A DNA stretch of 64,000 bases from Sipunculus nudus (GCA_026874595.1 CM049311.1:5619676-5683675); one strand, 5' to 3'. Positions 22,021 through 35,371 are shown, counted from the stretch's first letter. Made by a program: numbers and translations. The notes: generated by a model not told the origin, from the sequence alone.

Positions 22021-23379
22021 AGAGAGCTTTTCATTAAAATGGAAAAAAGAATATTTATACGAAAATAAAGCCCTTCACTGTGTTAATGAATATTCTTTAA
22101 TGTTAACAAAATGGACCACCTTTTTCACGGCAATAAATAACTTTCCACAATGCCCATGACGCAGAATGTTCCAGAATGTATTTTAAAATTCTTGTTTTCT
22201 TCCAAATCATTCCAAGAAAATCTGTAATGGTACTATAATTAATCAGAATATTCATAGTTATATAAAATATACAAGACGCTTAATATGTTGTAGACTTGCT
22301 TGGCCACGGGGTTTCTTTGTAACATTTTTTAAATAATGCTTTGCAACAGAATAAACATAAGACATTTAAGCTACTCTAAACGTGCATTCCATTTATAATT
22401 ATGTTTAATGATTTAATCGATATAATTCAGTTTGGGTATTCCACAATAAATTATTTAACAAATTAATGTATCATTACTGTCAATAACCTTTATATCTGAA
22501 TCAATCCAAAAGTTAATTTAAATTGATTTTAGACGCTTACTTTAAACCTGGTACAATGGCCATTCTGATGGTTAATATATGTTTGAGTTTTTCATTCGTT
22601 TTTCATATGATTTTGTAACATTAGAAACTAGTTTAATTTTTAAACGGTAGTCTATTCCAAACACCCAGTAACAGTGCCTCTTTTTAGGGTACTTAGGTAA
22701 AACTACAACTTGATTTCTAAAAAAAATGTTATTTTTTCCTCTACTGTGTGTATTTCTGGTTGAAAATGAAGTTTTAAAATTCTTATTGAATCCAAGTCTA
22801 AAATTAAGTTATAGGGTAGATAGAAACAGGACAGAGGAAAATGTGATACCTACTGACTCCTTAAGTATTCCTTTGAAAACTGAAATGGACTAGGAAACAC
22901 TTTTCCCAAATTTTTTGGCAATTATTTAGTACACAATGCAGATCAACAGGTTTCAATGAGTAAAACCGGCCATACTCCCTTCCATTTGTTTATGTCCTTT
23001 AATCGAGTCAACATGTTTACAGTGTTGTGGCGGGTTATCTCTGCCATCATGTACTGTATCACGGCCAATGTGAAACTGCGCACTGTGTTGTTGTGAATAA
23101 CACATTGTCTACGATAGTAACTGATTGCATGGTAGTTACGTGACGTCATCGCATGAATCATGTGACGCTGTACAAATCGTGTGACATGACATATGAACAG
23201 TATATGATGCCTATTATGGATACAGACCTCATTATCATATCAGACTCCATTGTCTGATATGATTAAGCTTTCTCAGGTGACATGGCATATTATTTCTTAC
23301 AGCTAAATACGATGAATTTATTGACTTTGGTCAAGAGAACACATGCACAGAGGTGTTTCATGCAGCCTATCTATGATAT

Positions 23380-23382
<3 letters not shown>
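22021..23382. other. AT-rich non-coding DNA
   Basis: Nothing recognised. No exon with convincing splice sites was found. Confidence 0.5.

Positions 23383-23421
<39 letters not shown>
23383..23421. repeat. (TA)n microsatellite
   Basis: Uninterrupted AT dinucleotide run of about 39 bp. Confidence 0.9.
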
Positions 23422-23427
<6 letters not shown>

Positions 23428-25160
23428 TAGGGTGATTATTCTCTATAATGAAGTGTATTATGAGCACAGGAAATAACTTTCTGACTGAATTGAAGAAAAT
23501 ATTATTTTCCTATGGACTAAATTTTCGCTGATTGCAAGTATAACAGATGTTATTGAAAAAAAATACAAGCAAATTATTGGCGGTAAAATGACGGTAGCTA
23601 ACTAAGCGGACATAACCATCAATTGCTCTGATATTTACACTAAGAATCAATGCGATTTCAGATGGCTCTGACAGTGATCGATGCATCGATTAGCCGTGAC
23701 AAGCACGACTCAGTTAGGGCCCCCTTCTGAGTCGTGACACAAGCCAAATTTAGAACCGCCCTGCAAGTCCACGCCACGCCTTATAATCGTATCTCCGCAT
23801 ACAGTCAGCAGGCAGACCGCAGGCAGAAATCTCCCGTACATGCAAAACAATATACGAATATATTGGGTTATAACGGAATATTTCACACACATAGTAGGTG
23901 TCGTTGGAGAGATAAGAACCTTATTAAAAGGTCTAGTGGGTTTATTTGAAGTGACACGATACTTGTAAGCAACGAGACGTTGTCAAAAATGACGAAAATA
24001 TTTGCATCCTCATGGGGCCTTATAATGCGAACCTCAGAGTTAGATGTCCTGGCACTCTGGCAAGCCAGTAAGCTGGCCATAATGTCAGAGGGCCGATCTG
24101 GCGCTATGTATCGATACGATGATCGATTATATACTTTATTAACCAAAAGCACAGGGAAAGGTGCAACAGTACGTTTGAGAGTGCATCTCGGTTCAAACTT
24201 ATCGCAGCTGGAACTTGTAGGTTTTCTCTGCCTTCTTCAGAAAAATGCGGTGGTTCTGCTATTTTAATGCTTGACAGCGTAACTTTCTCTAGTCGGCAAC
24301 ACTCCAACCAATTTGTTTCACAAAATTTTGCATGGGGGAAAATGCATATTGCGCAACATGTTGCATTTGACATTTTATCGATACTTTGTGCCAAGAATCA
24401 ATTAACCATTTCCTACGACAGTCATCCTTAATTTATCGATAATCAATCGCTGATACTGATTCGATAATCGACATGACTAATAGAGCAAGTCTTAATGTAC
24501 AATAGGAAGAACACAATTCGATACAAGTGTAGTTTAGGGTTTTTTCCCCCAAGGATTTTCTAAAGGACTTATACGTCTACATGTACTTATATTTTATTAT
24601 ATTGTGTTAATTATGTCTTAAATATATATGAAAATAATAAATATATATGTATATATATATATATAAATGATTATCTTTATATACATTTACACCTTCTCTA
24701 ACATACAAACATATGGAGTATAATCGTATTTACAAAACAGGTACATAACTGTGAACAAATTGAACGTTCCTGGTTTATACCCCCGGGAAGAGTGGCCGCG
24801 TAACTGGTATTTCATTTGGGGCACGAGAACTAGGTCAGTGATCAGCAAATTGGACTTAAATGCAGCGTTAATGATAAATCATCACACAAAATTTATGGTT
24901 TAAGAAAATCACAGTTGTGAAAGAGACGAACGTCCAAAGATTTTTTTCTACGGAAATATGATTGACTTTACATTTGAGTTTGTGAAAATGGCACGCGAGT
25001 ATACAAACTTAACTTTATTAAAAGCATTTTAAATAGGTTTGAGCCTATTCTTAGTTCCGGGGTTATGAATAAGTATCGCATATAATATCTCAGACGAGAA
25101 TAAAGTAGAAGCAAAGCTGATCATTTTCAATCTTTAAAAATCGAAATAATTTAAGGGATG

Positions 25161-25162
<2 letters not shown>
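23422..25162. other. Non-coding DNA with ATCGAT-rich stretches
   Basis: No gene is supported. The 23.67-24.47 kb part is enriched in ATCGAT-type motifs near both edges, but I could not define inverted termini. A short (AT)n tract lies at 24649-24664. Confidence 0.45.

Positions 25163-25220
<58 letters not shown>
25163..25220. repeat. (TA)n microsatellite
   Basis: About 58 bp of uninterrupted TA repeat. Confidence 0.9.
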
Positions 25221-25222
<2 letters not shown>

Positions 25223-25935
25223 CTCACAATACTTCCACACAACATATTAATGTTTTAATTCTATATGTACATGTATATATATACATATATGTGAAATATT
25301 ATTAAATGTTTCTTTCATATATGTGACTGGAAGCTGTCCTAAACAGTAAAACATTTATGAGATGCTGAAAGCAGATTAATAAAGAAGAAATCAAACATAA
25401 TCACCGATATTTCTTCTGGTTATTTTCAAAATCGTCTGTTCCAACGAGGGACAAAAGTCTGTATGACGGGCTTGTAAATCACTGGCCTATTTATTCAAAG
25501 CGTTTGACCGCTTTATTTTCCCAGAAATCCTGTAGTATACTGATAACATTCGTACTGATTCACCTGAAATGACGTAACAATGTTTGTTTACGTCAAACAA
25601 TCCTGAACAATTCCGACTGTCATCGCAGTGCGCATTCATAAAACGTAAAAAAACGACTACTATTGAACACAAGTTATTACATCCGTTTGCCAGTGGCTCT
25701 TAAACCGAACCATGCACCAATCTCTGAACAAAAATCAGGTTAGCGGAATAAAGGAATCCTAATAAATTCACCTGTTATTGTGCCAATAGGGACATACAAC
25801 AAAAGGAAATCCCAATAGAAATACATGTATATAGTAGGCGTGAAAGAGAATTGTTTCATCTTTCAAGGATTCATGAATTCTGAAGGGGAGATGGGGAAGT
25901 TAAAATTAAAGTATAATCTTCGTTTACCATTTTTT
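25221..25935. other. Non-coding AT-rich DNA
   Basis: No gene or structured element seen. Confidence 0.5.
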
Positions 25936-26091
25936 GGGGGTCGGGGGGGGGGGGGGGGGGGCGGGAAAGGGTGAAAAAATGGTAGTAACAAAACAAGCTG
26001 GAATCTCAAAATTTGAGAACGTTTCGACCAATCCGCCTATTTGCTTGGTGAAATATTTACAAGGGGGGGGGGGGGGGGGGGGGGGGGGGGG
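25936..26091. repeat. Two long poly-G runs
   Basis: A nearly pure G tract lies at about 25936-25961 and an uninterrupted run of 29 G at 26063-26091. Both could form G-quadruplex structures. Length may also be affected by sequencing or assembly error. Confidence 0.85.
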
Positions 26092-26364
26092 TGCACACCT
26101 CGAGCAATTTCAGCTAGCGTACGATAGCGCCATCTTTTGGTACAATCGGGAACAAATTCATTACGTGTAAACACTAAACACACGATGGGAAATCCCCTTT
26201 TGGTACATAAATTATGCCGATATATACGACTTGAGCAAATAACAATGAAAGCAAATACCAATCGCAGGGAGAGCAAGACAACCACATAATATCGACTCCA
26301 CACAATAAAGGAACGAATAAATGAGCACCTAACACATGACAATAAAATATACATGTAATATTAC

Positions 26365-26494
26365 CTTTAGTGCCAGCCTTTGCTTTTGGTGCAGGTAGCA
26401 GTGTCGTCAGGTCTTCACAGTGACTGACACTAGTGACAGTACCAGAATTATCACAAAATGTGAACTGGCAGTGGAAGATCGTGCATTTTAATCT
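26365..26494 (-). CDS. Weak exon candidate upstream of IAP
   Basis: The minus strand has acceptor CGTCTACAG before 26494 and donor GTAATA after 26365. Between them one frame is open for 43 codons plus one base (reads KCTIFHCQFTFC, later HCEDLTTLLPAPKAKAG). The phase would join in frame to the IAP exon at 16203, giving Gly-Ser-Asp-Thr-Thr-Leu before the IAP Met. There is no in-frame Met in the exon itself. I do not recognise the sequence. It could be an alternative 5' exon of the IAP gene or a chance open stretch. Confidence 0.25.
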
Positions 26495-28023
26495 CTGTAG
26501 ACGAGAACCAGGACTTCAAGGTCGACGTTTCCTGGCTAAATCATCCATAGAGGGGTCTTACAAGCACAGGCGATGTTTATATGCGGCAGCTGCCTGAAAA
26601 AGGCAGGTAGCCAGAAACTGTTCTAAAAATAGACGCTGCTTGTTGTATGAGTCACACGGGGCATTCTCCATGACGTAACTTTTGGGATTCCTTGCTGGGT
26701 TTTCTTACAGGTGGTAAGTTAGTTTTCCCGAGAAGATTCTATATGCCGCAGGAAACTTTCACTGATAACGACGGCCATGTGAAACATGACTAGCACAATT
26801 TCCCTGTCTGTTAAGTCTGTGGTTTCCGAGTGGGAAATAATGGACTGGGGTGATGGGGACTGGTTGTAAGGAGTGTGGAGGGGCACCCTTCATCTGCTTC
26901 TATAACCACAACAAATTCAGGGTATTTTATTTCTATTAACGACGATCAGGGGAACTTCAGAAATAAAAGCTGATTATTAAAACTTCCATTTCTTTCAGGT
27001 TTGTGTTTTTTCTTGGAAAAAAAGGGGGGGGGGGGGCTCTTTTCTATTTTAATAACTTCACAAATTTCAGCGTATTTTATTCATACATCATGAAACTAAA
27101 TTATAACATTCAAGTTATTAAGGTTCTTTTGTCTATTGTTATTGTTTTCTAAAATAAATACTCCTTTAATGATTTTCTAAAGCCCGTTTAAATCGTTATT
27201 TGAATTGTCCGTGCTGAATTTAAAACTGTACATGCAATTTGAAACCTATTTTAATTAAAAGTCATAATAAATATAGGCCTTAATATAAAATTGTGGAGTA
27301 TAAGCTGTGTATATGGACATCAGTGTACAATCTACCAATCAGGTATAGTCTAAAATACAAGAGTATAAATCTATCCAGCAGTATGTAGGATAAAGATCTG
27401 ATCTGAATCAGATCCTTAAATCTGCACGGCTTACCTATATATAGGGTACCAACAGATAACGTTCTACATTTCCTTTACAGTTTTTTTTTCTCTGACTCCC
27501 ACTTTACTCCTTAGTTGGACACTTCATGGTTGGTCATTTAACCTGGGTATAATTTAACGTGCAGTGGACCCCTATTTGTGTAGCTGTAATTAAAAAATGC
27601 TCAGGAGTAAATTCAGATTTGTGCACTTTTTAAATTTTTCACCCTGGTGTTAATTATTGAATTTCATCAATCACTCACGTCAAGGCTATACCAGGGGCGT
27701 ATACAGCCATTCAGAGGGGGGCCGCAGGGGGACATGCATACCCCATCCCCCCCCCCCCCCCCCCCCCCCACACACACACGGTCGCATCCAGTACTTTTCT
27801 CCCACCCCGAATTTCTCTTAATCTAATAATAATTAAAATTTCTAAAACACAATCATCAAATTCCCTTCACTGCTATCCGCAGATTTGGGAATTATTTCTA
27901 CATTCCATTATAGGTATTATCCTGTAAATATTATATATATTTTTTTTTAATTTTATCTCGTATACACCTGATATTTCTAAATTGAATTAAAACATTAATA
28001 TGTTGTGTGGAAGTATTGTGAGC

Positions 28024-28025
<2 letters not shown>
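26495..28025. other. Non-coding DNA with homopolymer runs
   Basis: A G run lies near 27025-27036 and a C run near 27748-27770. The text AGGGGCGTATACAGCC near 27713 resembles the edge of a dispersed repeat, but no opposite end was found. No gene seen. Confidence 0.5.

Positions 28026-28068
<43 letters not shown>
28026..28068. repeat. (TA)n(CA)n compound microsatellite
   Basis: About 34 bp of TA followed by a short CA run. Confidence 0.9.
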
Positions 28069-28290
28069 TGTATATATCACTTGCCTGTGTAAAATATTTC
28101 GACCCCTCACCTCCCTCAATCCTGGCTACCCCCTGGCTATACACCATAAATTCAAAACGTTCTGTTATATTTATGTAATAATTATATATACTTTGCTATA
28201 ACAACGGGAAAAGCTTGATTACAAGTCTGTGTAGTTATAAAATTTTCTAAAAATATACTCTGCATTTAACTTAACGTATATCACACTCAC

Positions 28291-28348
28291 TTGGCTTAGG
28301 GATCATGCTGGCGTTGACCAGATCAAAGCAGACCACGGCGTCTCCCAT
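28291..28348 (-). CDS. Weak first-exon candidate
   Basis: On the minus strand an ATG at 28348 opens MGDAVVCFDLVNASMIPKP and then meets a consensus donor GTGAGT after 28291. GC-rich third positions contrast with AT-rich surroundings, which favours a real coding exon. I found no phase-compatible downstream exon in the window and do not recognise the protein. Confidence 0.3.
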
Positions 28349-28739
28349 CTCAATGGATCTACTGCTCTAACATGTTTTCCATATTGACAAATTGGAATCA
28401 GGCAATTATACATAAATTACATCCTTTATATATCCATGCATTAATGGCGTTTAACCATATCAGTATTTCTGAACTAATCTATAATGTTTCCTGGTTCTGA
28501 TTAACTATATGACGGGTTTCCCTGTTTATATTTATGAACAAATTTAGACATCCTTCCCATTTTCACATATCAATATTCACATTAAAACGCAGTTCAGAAT
28601 TATAAATGTCAACTCTAGCATACATTAAGTGTCATATACTAAGTGGGCCTAAACAGGGCGTTTCACACATTTGATTTGGTCAGCTATTGGTCAGCCTTGA
28701 ATAAGCATGAACTCAGGTTTAATGTTGAAAACACGGAGA

Positions 28740-28990
28740 TTAAAAGTTGTCGGGGCAGTTGGCGGTTTTAGGAGCTACCACCAGATGCCGTACAATGTAA
28801 CAACAGGGAAAAGCCCACCACAAGACTAGAAAAGTGCTTATCACACTGGTCAGTGTTGCCTTTAAAACAAAAACACTATATAAACGTATTTGGATATTAC
28901 GATGATTAGACTGATTGTACCTGCCGGCCAATGTCAAGGTGCATAGTACAATGATAACCTGACCACGCACAAAGAAATAAATCGATGTAA
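28740..28990. repeat. Diverged duplicated block, copy 1
   Basis: Collinear with 31900-32075. For example GGAGCTACCACCAGATGCCGTAC matches GGAGATGCCACCAGATGTCGTAC. GATGATTAGACTGATTG matches GATGATCAGACAGGTTG. ACCTGACCACGCACAAA matches TCAGGTCACTCACAAA. The minus-strand open frame here starts only at GTG and shows no conserved frame in the other copy, so coding is not supported. Confidence 0.5.
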
Positions 28991-29283
28991 CGTGATATTA
29001 ACGTTTGAGAGCTGTTCATCTTTTCATCTCAATAATTTCAAAGTAGATAGATATATATGAACGAACTATGGATATGCGTATAAGAAATGATGAATAACTC
29101 ATGCATTTCTAATAAACACAAACTTTTAACAATTACTCTGTTCACCTGTGAACATAATTGTTTCCAAGTCTTCCATTAGAGGTCTCCTGAGGGACTGCAT
29201 ATGCAGGATCAGTGACTGCATATTCCACTACCATTGAAACCAGATCTACTCAATGATTGCACAGATATAATTTAGTGTCCTAT

Positions 29284-29308
29284 CATATATATATATATAT
29301 ATATATAT
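29284..29308. repeat. (AT)n microsatellite flanking the LTR element
   Basis: AT run immediately before the LTR-type sequence. A second AT run follows the element at 30097-30115. Confidence 0.85.
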
Positions 29309-30093
29309 TGTTACAGGTGTCTGTTTGGTTGTGCGCAGAAGTGTAACATGTGTCTGTTGACATTCTAGTGTTAGGCTCAAGCCCTGGGCGTTTCTATGGC
29401 GTGTAGAGACACAGCACTCAGTGTAATCCGTACTGGTTGAACCCTGGCGAGTAGAAATACAACGCTCGTGCTAATCTGGAATTTTCTGGGCTGTTCGCGC
29501 TCTCTGAGCCCGTGTGTCTTGTTGTGTTCTTTGGGATGTTCGTGAAATAGAAGTTTCTTGGCTTTGGGTAAAAAAGGCTATTAATTTTTCGACCGTGTTT
29601 AGAGCCGGGAGAGAGAGAAAAAAAATTCCAGCGGACACGGAAGAGAATGAGTTAGTTTTGGGACCTTTCCGATAATTGCAGAACTTATAAATAAACTCAG
29701 TTTGCCTTTGGGATTATTACCAGAACTTCACTTTTTGATTACAACATATTTATTTCGGGACTGAATCGGACTATTCTCTGGGAAGATTTGCATGAACTGT
29801 TCATCTGGAATATTTAAAAGGAATTGTTGAGCTGTGACAGTGGTGGTATCCAGATATTAAAGCCTAGGATCCGGACACTCTGGCACTGTACATTTTATTT
29901 GTTATACTGTGTAATTATATTGATTTAGTGTATTGTAATGTAAGGATTGTCTTAAGATAAATTATAATTATTTGTTAACAAAAAAACACTGACTTCTTCA
30001 TTCATATTCTTTGTTACAGAATCTGATTTTTTTTCATCTCCGTAACAATTTAATGCTCGTCACGACTATGTGATCTGTTGTTATTAGGTTCCT
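29309..30093 (+). mobile_element. Solo LTR-type sequence, copy 1
   Basis: Begins TGTTACAGGTGTCTG and stays collinear with 49072-49925. Shared marks include AATCTGGAA, TTCCAGCGGACACGGAAGAG, CCGATAATTGCAG, GAACTGTTCATCTGGA, AGCTGTGACAGTGGTG and TGATTTAGTGTATTGTAATG. They also include AACACTGACTTCTT and GGTTCC. It sits between two AT runs and lacks any internal region, as expected of a solo LTR. The right end could instead be GTAACA at 30048, which would mirror the TGTTAC start. Confidence 0.65.
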
Positions 30094-30115
30094 TAAATAT
30101 ATATATATATATATT

Positions 30116-31043
30116 TTGTATATATTATTGTATACATAAATATATATCCAAGGTTTGACTAAAAATGCTCGCCCACGCGCACGAGGCAAATAAAAATATC
30201 GTGGTGGCCAGTGCATTAAATGGTATGTGTTTGTACTCGTCCACGGAGTTATATTTTACAGGCCAGCCTCTGGCAGGAACTGAACAGTCAATAAGAGAAC
30301 ATACAAGAATATATAAACATTTTCATATACATATTCAAGTAAATAATAAACGTAAATATTTATTGTCGAAGAAAGGCTTCAGTGTTTTTATAGTACATGT
30401 ACTAACTATACTTCCATTGACTGAAACTAAGAAACCCCTTTTATATCTGACTAGTAAATTATGATAATCTGTGTCCAATGTGGGATGAGAGTGCAATATG
30501 GGATTATCTGGCTAGTGAACCCGAATTTCAACACCTCACAATGTAAAGATAGCGGTCTGGTTTGCAACCATGCATGGTACGCCCTTAAGTGGCGATGAGT
30601 TTGAGAGGTACCGGATAACCGCTTGATTAAATATATAATGAACTCAGAAGAGGCGTACGCACAGAATGGGCTTTGGTAATATTTTAATGTTTCATAGTCA
30701 AAATAAAGGGCTATTATGTAAAGGTTTAAGACGGCACGAAACAAGGCCACAGTACTAACTGCACTGTGAGATGTAGTACATTTAAATTGAATTGTGCAAC
30801 CGTATAGTCTAGGCCTATACATTTAAGGTACTATCTTTTATCTAATTAACACCACAATGCTCTAATTGGCATCTCATTATGGTTTAATATATTTGAGTAA
30901 TAGATCTAGAGAGCTGGTGCTGGTCAGAAATATTCTGAGATGGGACCAGACTATAGACTATAGTGCTTTATCACGATGTCGCCTATTGACAAACTGAAGA
31001 CAAGCAATCAACCCACATACATTGTATATTGTTCATCCTTGAA

Positions 31044-31046
<3 letters not shown>
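30116..31046. other. Non-coding AT-rich DNA
   Basis: No exon, RNA or repeat element recognised. Confidence 0.5.

Positions 31047-31098
<52 letters not shown>
31047..31098. repeat. (TA)n microsatellite
   Basis: About 52 bp of TA repeat. Confidence 0.9.
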
Positions 31099-31099
<1 letters not shown>

Positions 31100-31899
31100 T
31101 TCACTTACGGTTTCGTCATGTCAGTGCCTTCTGACTCATTTGTAATGCTTCCTGGTTCTATAAATAACTTGCATTATTTAAAAACAATGTATATCAAGAT
31201 GACGAGATGGATGTTTGGACTTTTCCTTGAAAAAGGCCATCAAAATGCTTTAAAAAGGAAATATTTTTCACACTTAAAAAGATAATATAACAAGTAACAT
31301 TTTTTTAAAATAACCGAAATGAACATATTTTACTCTGGTTGAATATTTTCAAGGTAAGGCACGGCCCTGTTCTTAGTATGACAAGTTACTCCGTTATATT
31401 CCTGTTCAGAATGGATATGTTCGTGTATGTTCGTCACGTTCTTTCAGTTTCGCGTGCATGGGTATGTATAGATATCCATGAATTTATATATAAGGAAGTG
31501 TAGGTCTATGTATCAGGTTATGGTTTAAGTTTCAGTTCTGACCACAGTACAGGATCACAGACTGTACTTTTTTCAATTAACCTTCCACAAAGGCAGACAG
31601 CAATTTAAATGCCATTTAAACCCCGTCACACAGTTCTGTAGCACAAAGTCTTCAGGGAAAACGCGGGTAAGACATGTCACGTGGTCATCTTCCTCCTACT
31701 GCATGCATGCGTTGTATCAGTCGTTTTGAAGTTTTAATATCAGTTGCAATATACCTTAAAAAAAGATATCTAAACAGCGTGACAATTCACACACGTCATC
31801 TGATCAATTATAAGAAACTTAATAGTTAAGGTTCCTCTAAATAAGAGTGAGTATGGATATAATATGGAAAATATGAAGTGTTGGGACAAATTGGCACAC

Positions 31900-32075
31900 A
31901 TTGGCAAAGCCTCGAGGTTATAGGAGATGCCACCAGATGTCGTACCAGGATGCCACCAGTCACCAACAGGAGGGGAGTGTACTGATCACAGTGATTGTGA
32001 TGATCAGACAGGTTGCATCGGACTGAACACCACTGTCGATGTGCAAATTACAATTTAAATCAGGTCACTCACAAA
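31900..32075. repeat. Diverged duplicated block, copy 2
   Basis: Partner of 28740-28990, about 3.1 kb away in the same orientation. No common reading frame survives. Confidence 0.5.
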
Positions 32076-33884
32076 AAAAAAAGACATAAAGTGCTATTTC
32101 TCTCTGAGATTTCTATATTTTTGATTATCTTAATTAATCAAGACATTTCTTACACAGTTTTGACTTATAAAAGGTTACATAGTTTTGGTGATAGATGGAC
32201 ATATTAATACCAAAGTCTTCCAGGAGGTGTCTCTGTATATATTCTAGTACATTTAAAACCAGATTCAAAATTAATGAAATCTATAATATGTTGCAAAATA
32301 TTTTGGTTGCCAATAAACAGAGTAACTGTGACGTTTCACAATTCTAACACCTGCAATAAGATAATTTATACATTGGATTTCAAAACACTCTTTGCTGTAA
32401 AAAAGTAAATATAATCGTTGATTAAAATAAGTAAAGACAAGTAATTTGTGTTATGTTTAGTTAATCTTCAGATATTGTTAAATTTCAGAAAGCTGTAATT
32501 TATCAGGCCTATATTTGGGTGCCCATATTACCGATCTTCAAACTTTGTTTTTGTCCCTAACAGACCGGTGTCGTATGTACAGGGTTATCTGTAAATGTAA
32601 TAATGCAATAAATTTATCAATTCCACATTTCGTTGTACTACCACTCGGCACCTTGTCTACGGTCACAAAGCGTGGCCAGTACCTGTACACTGTGGTGATA
32701 CCGGAACGATAAGGGTTTGTATGATGAGAATACATTATTATATGTAAATGGCTTGCCCCCTGTGTATCAGACCAGCATTGTATTACCGACCTGTCGAGTC
32801 TCCGGCCGCGTTGGTATAATCTTGTTTGGATTTCTCTGTCGGGTTTCAAGTGGAATGTCCACACGTTGTGACCCCGCAATAAATAAAACCACCACACCTG
32901 GTGACAATATGAAACAAACTCGAGGGCCATCTCTCTCTTTCTTTTTCTCTCCGTCTCTCTCTCTCTCCCCCCCCCCCCCCAAAGTATGCAAGTTTACATG
33001 CAAGTTTACAAGCTATACTTTTAATATTCTGTTCAGTAATACAGCGTTACTAGTAGTTTCAACCATTAAAGTATCCGCCAAAAATAGTGTCGAGATTTAT
33101 TTCTATGACATTGCCAAGTCGAGAAAAGTTTAGCTTTACGGCGATATATGTACTGAACTTTTCGAAACATTGTAATCTAAAATTTTATTATATTATATTT
33201 TATAATATTATATCATATTATATTCTGTGATTTTTGTATTATATTATGTTTCGCCATATGAATATTCCATATAATCAATATATTAACAATTATTTATTAT
33301 TCCGATGGTTTTAACCGACAGCTCAGAAGGTTTACAAAAAATAAAGTTTAAAAGCTATCTATTCAGTCAGATTACGCATGAAGGTAAACATGAAGGAGAT
33401 CTTTGAGCGTTTCTGTTTGTCTGTGAATGCCGGGCGCCGCACGTCGCTTCTCGGCTGCCTGGGTTGCCATGCACGTTTAAACATTAACCAATTAGAGATA
33501 CTGATAGCGGTCTGTTGATTGTATTTAATGTTCTCATACACAGACAAGAAGTGATCAGTTCCCTAAACTTTACCACTTACCTTGATATTTGCATTAACAA
33601 GATATCCCGTGTTATGTGTGTGTGCTCCCTTATAAGTGTGCGTGTCTGTATTGTGTGGCAATTTTAAAATATCGCCTCTATTTAATAAAGTGTGACGAGG
33701 GTTATGTAGTCAATATTTTTGTTGTTGGGAGTTGTGGGGGGGGGGGGGGGGGCAGGTTCTGAGGAAAAGAATTGTCGGGTAAATGTTATGTTTGTCAGAT
33801 GCAGATTTTTATGCGGAATTTTAGGTTGTCGTGCTCTTTATGTGAAAATATATTACAAATAACATTTTTTTTTAATTGTTACAG
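32076..33884. other. Non-coding DNA
   Basis: A CT-rich tract with a C run lies at about 32931-32980 and a G run near 33737-33753. Small open frames at 32515-33133 on both strands overlap each other and show no domain. No gene called. Confidence 0.45.
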
Positions 33885-33931
33885 ATGGCGGAAGGGTCAG
33901 CTTAGAATTATATGAAAGAGAATATGGTGAG
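33885..33931 (+). CDS. Weak 47-base exon candidate
   Basis: The acceptor TTTTTTTAATTGTTACAG precedes 33885 and donor GTATGT follows 33931. The only fully open phase reads GGRVSLELYEREYGE. The GRV start and the YGE-V-C read-through resemble the opening strand of an SRCR domain, but this is far too short to claim. No partner exons found. Confidence 0.22.
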
Positions 33932-34463
33932 GTATGTGCTCTCTAGAGTTTATATGTAGGCTTATATTTTAATGTCTTGAAAGTTTGAAAATTAATCTTG
34001 TATAATTATCTACCTGGAGAAATCGTGCTGATAATACATACATACAAAGTTAAAATTTCACCGTTTATGTTTGCCGGTTATATACACTGTGAGTAGAGAG
34101 CATGAATGGACCCCCTTTGCGACACTGGTCCCCTGGCGGATGATTAAGGAAACATGGTTACGGGTGCAAATTAGGAATTCTCGAAAACTGCCTCAGAAAT
34201 GCTACACTTCTACTCTGGGTTGTTTATATATTGTTTATTTTGCGAAAAGTTTAGTCTTGTAGTTAAAACAGTTATGGGAGAAATAATTTATTTCAGTTGT
34301 GCATTGAACAATTATTTTACCTTTTGTGCGTCTTACATCAATCAAAAGAACACAAGCATATAATTTATGTTTTATTGTTTATTTGTCTCCATACTCTCTT
34401 TCTGTCCGTGCATACTTGCACAACTTTAACAAATCTCTCTCTCTCACACACACGCTCCCTCTC

Positions 34464-34466
<3 letters not shown>

Positions 34467-34507
<41 letters not shown>
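34467..34507. repeat. (CT)n microsatellite
   Basis: About 41 bp of CT repeat. Confidence 0.9.
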
Positions 34508-34510
<3 letters not shown>

Positions 34511-35368
34511 CACACACAGGCACGAATTATTGATCAGCTTTGAGCTAATATAGCAGTGCCATTCCCTGGGACATTCCCGAGGCTGCCGTCCGTCGCTTAT
34601 TTCTGGGCCCTCGGGAACCAACAACAATGACAGCTGTGATTTGTTCACCGGAATCTGTCCGAACCTGTGCCACATAATGTCAATCTGTACACAACCGTGT
34701 CACAGGACGGACACCCAAACGGTCAATTAAATGGTCCCAGTTGTTTCCTGCTCTTACACGCCTGACGGACCATGATACCTGGTCAAAAGATGTTTGTACG
34801 ACGTCCGTGTGAGCCAGTTATACCTGGATGTACAACCTTTGGGCATGTAACACAATATACATTGGACAGGACATTTTATTGATATATCACGTTTGTGGTA
34901 TAAAATACATCAATTATTACGCTGATATGTGAGAACTACTCCAGCATGAAAGCCCAGTTATAATAAGTAACTCGGTATTACATGGAATACACACTTGTTG
35001 TATATGTATTTATATACTTACTGATGAAATATATTACATATAATCAACATTACACTTTAAACTTGTCGATCAAAAGGCTAAACGTTGTATTATAATCTAT
35101 GTTGACCTCAGATAATCTTTTCATACAAGTTAACCCCTGCTCTGATCAATTATAATGCAAGTAAGCTCCATGTTAAGACGCAGGTGTATGGTCCATATAT
35201 ACTGCAGCTATATCTTTTAAGGATACGTGGTAACATTGGGAAAAATTTGTTTCTTAAGATCCACTTTAAGTATTCTATACACCATTTGATTTACAGTTCC
35301 AAGCATATATAAAATTTTAATATTTGCAAATGAGTAATTAATTAAAAGGTGCATATGTTTCTTAGTTA

Positions 35369-35371
<3 letters not shown>

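Noticed and set aside
23660-24490. A hAT-like or other TIR transposon with ATCGAT-rich ends
   Set aside because: Edges share motifs but do not form a clear inverted repeat and no target duplication or transposase is visible.
25680-25725. A third copy of the IAP first exon (GTGCATGGTTC-like text on the minus strand)
   Set aside because: Only about 17 bases match and the splice donor is missing.
33885-33931. Calling the 33.9-kb exon candidate an SRCR domain gene
   Set aside because: Only 15 residues resemble the start of the domain and no cysteine-bearing partner exons were found; kept only as a weak exon candidate.
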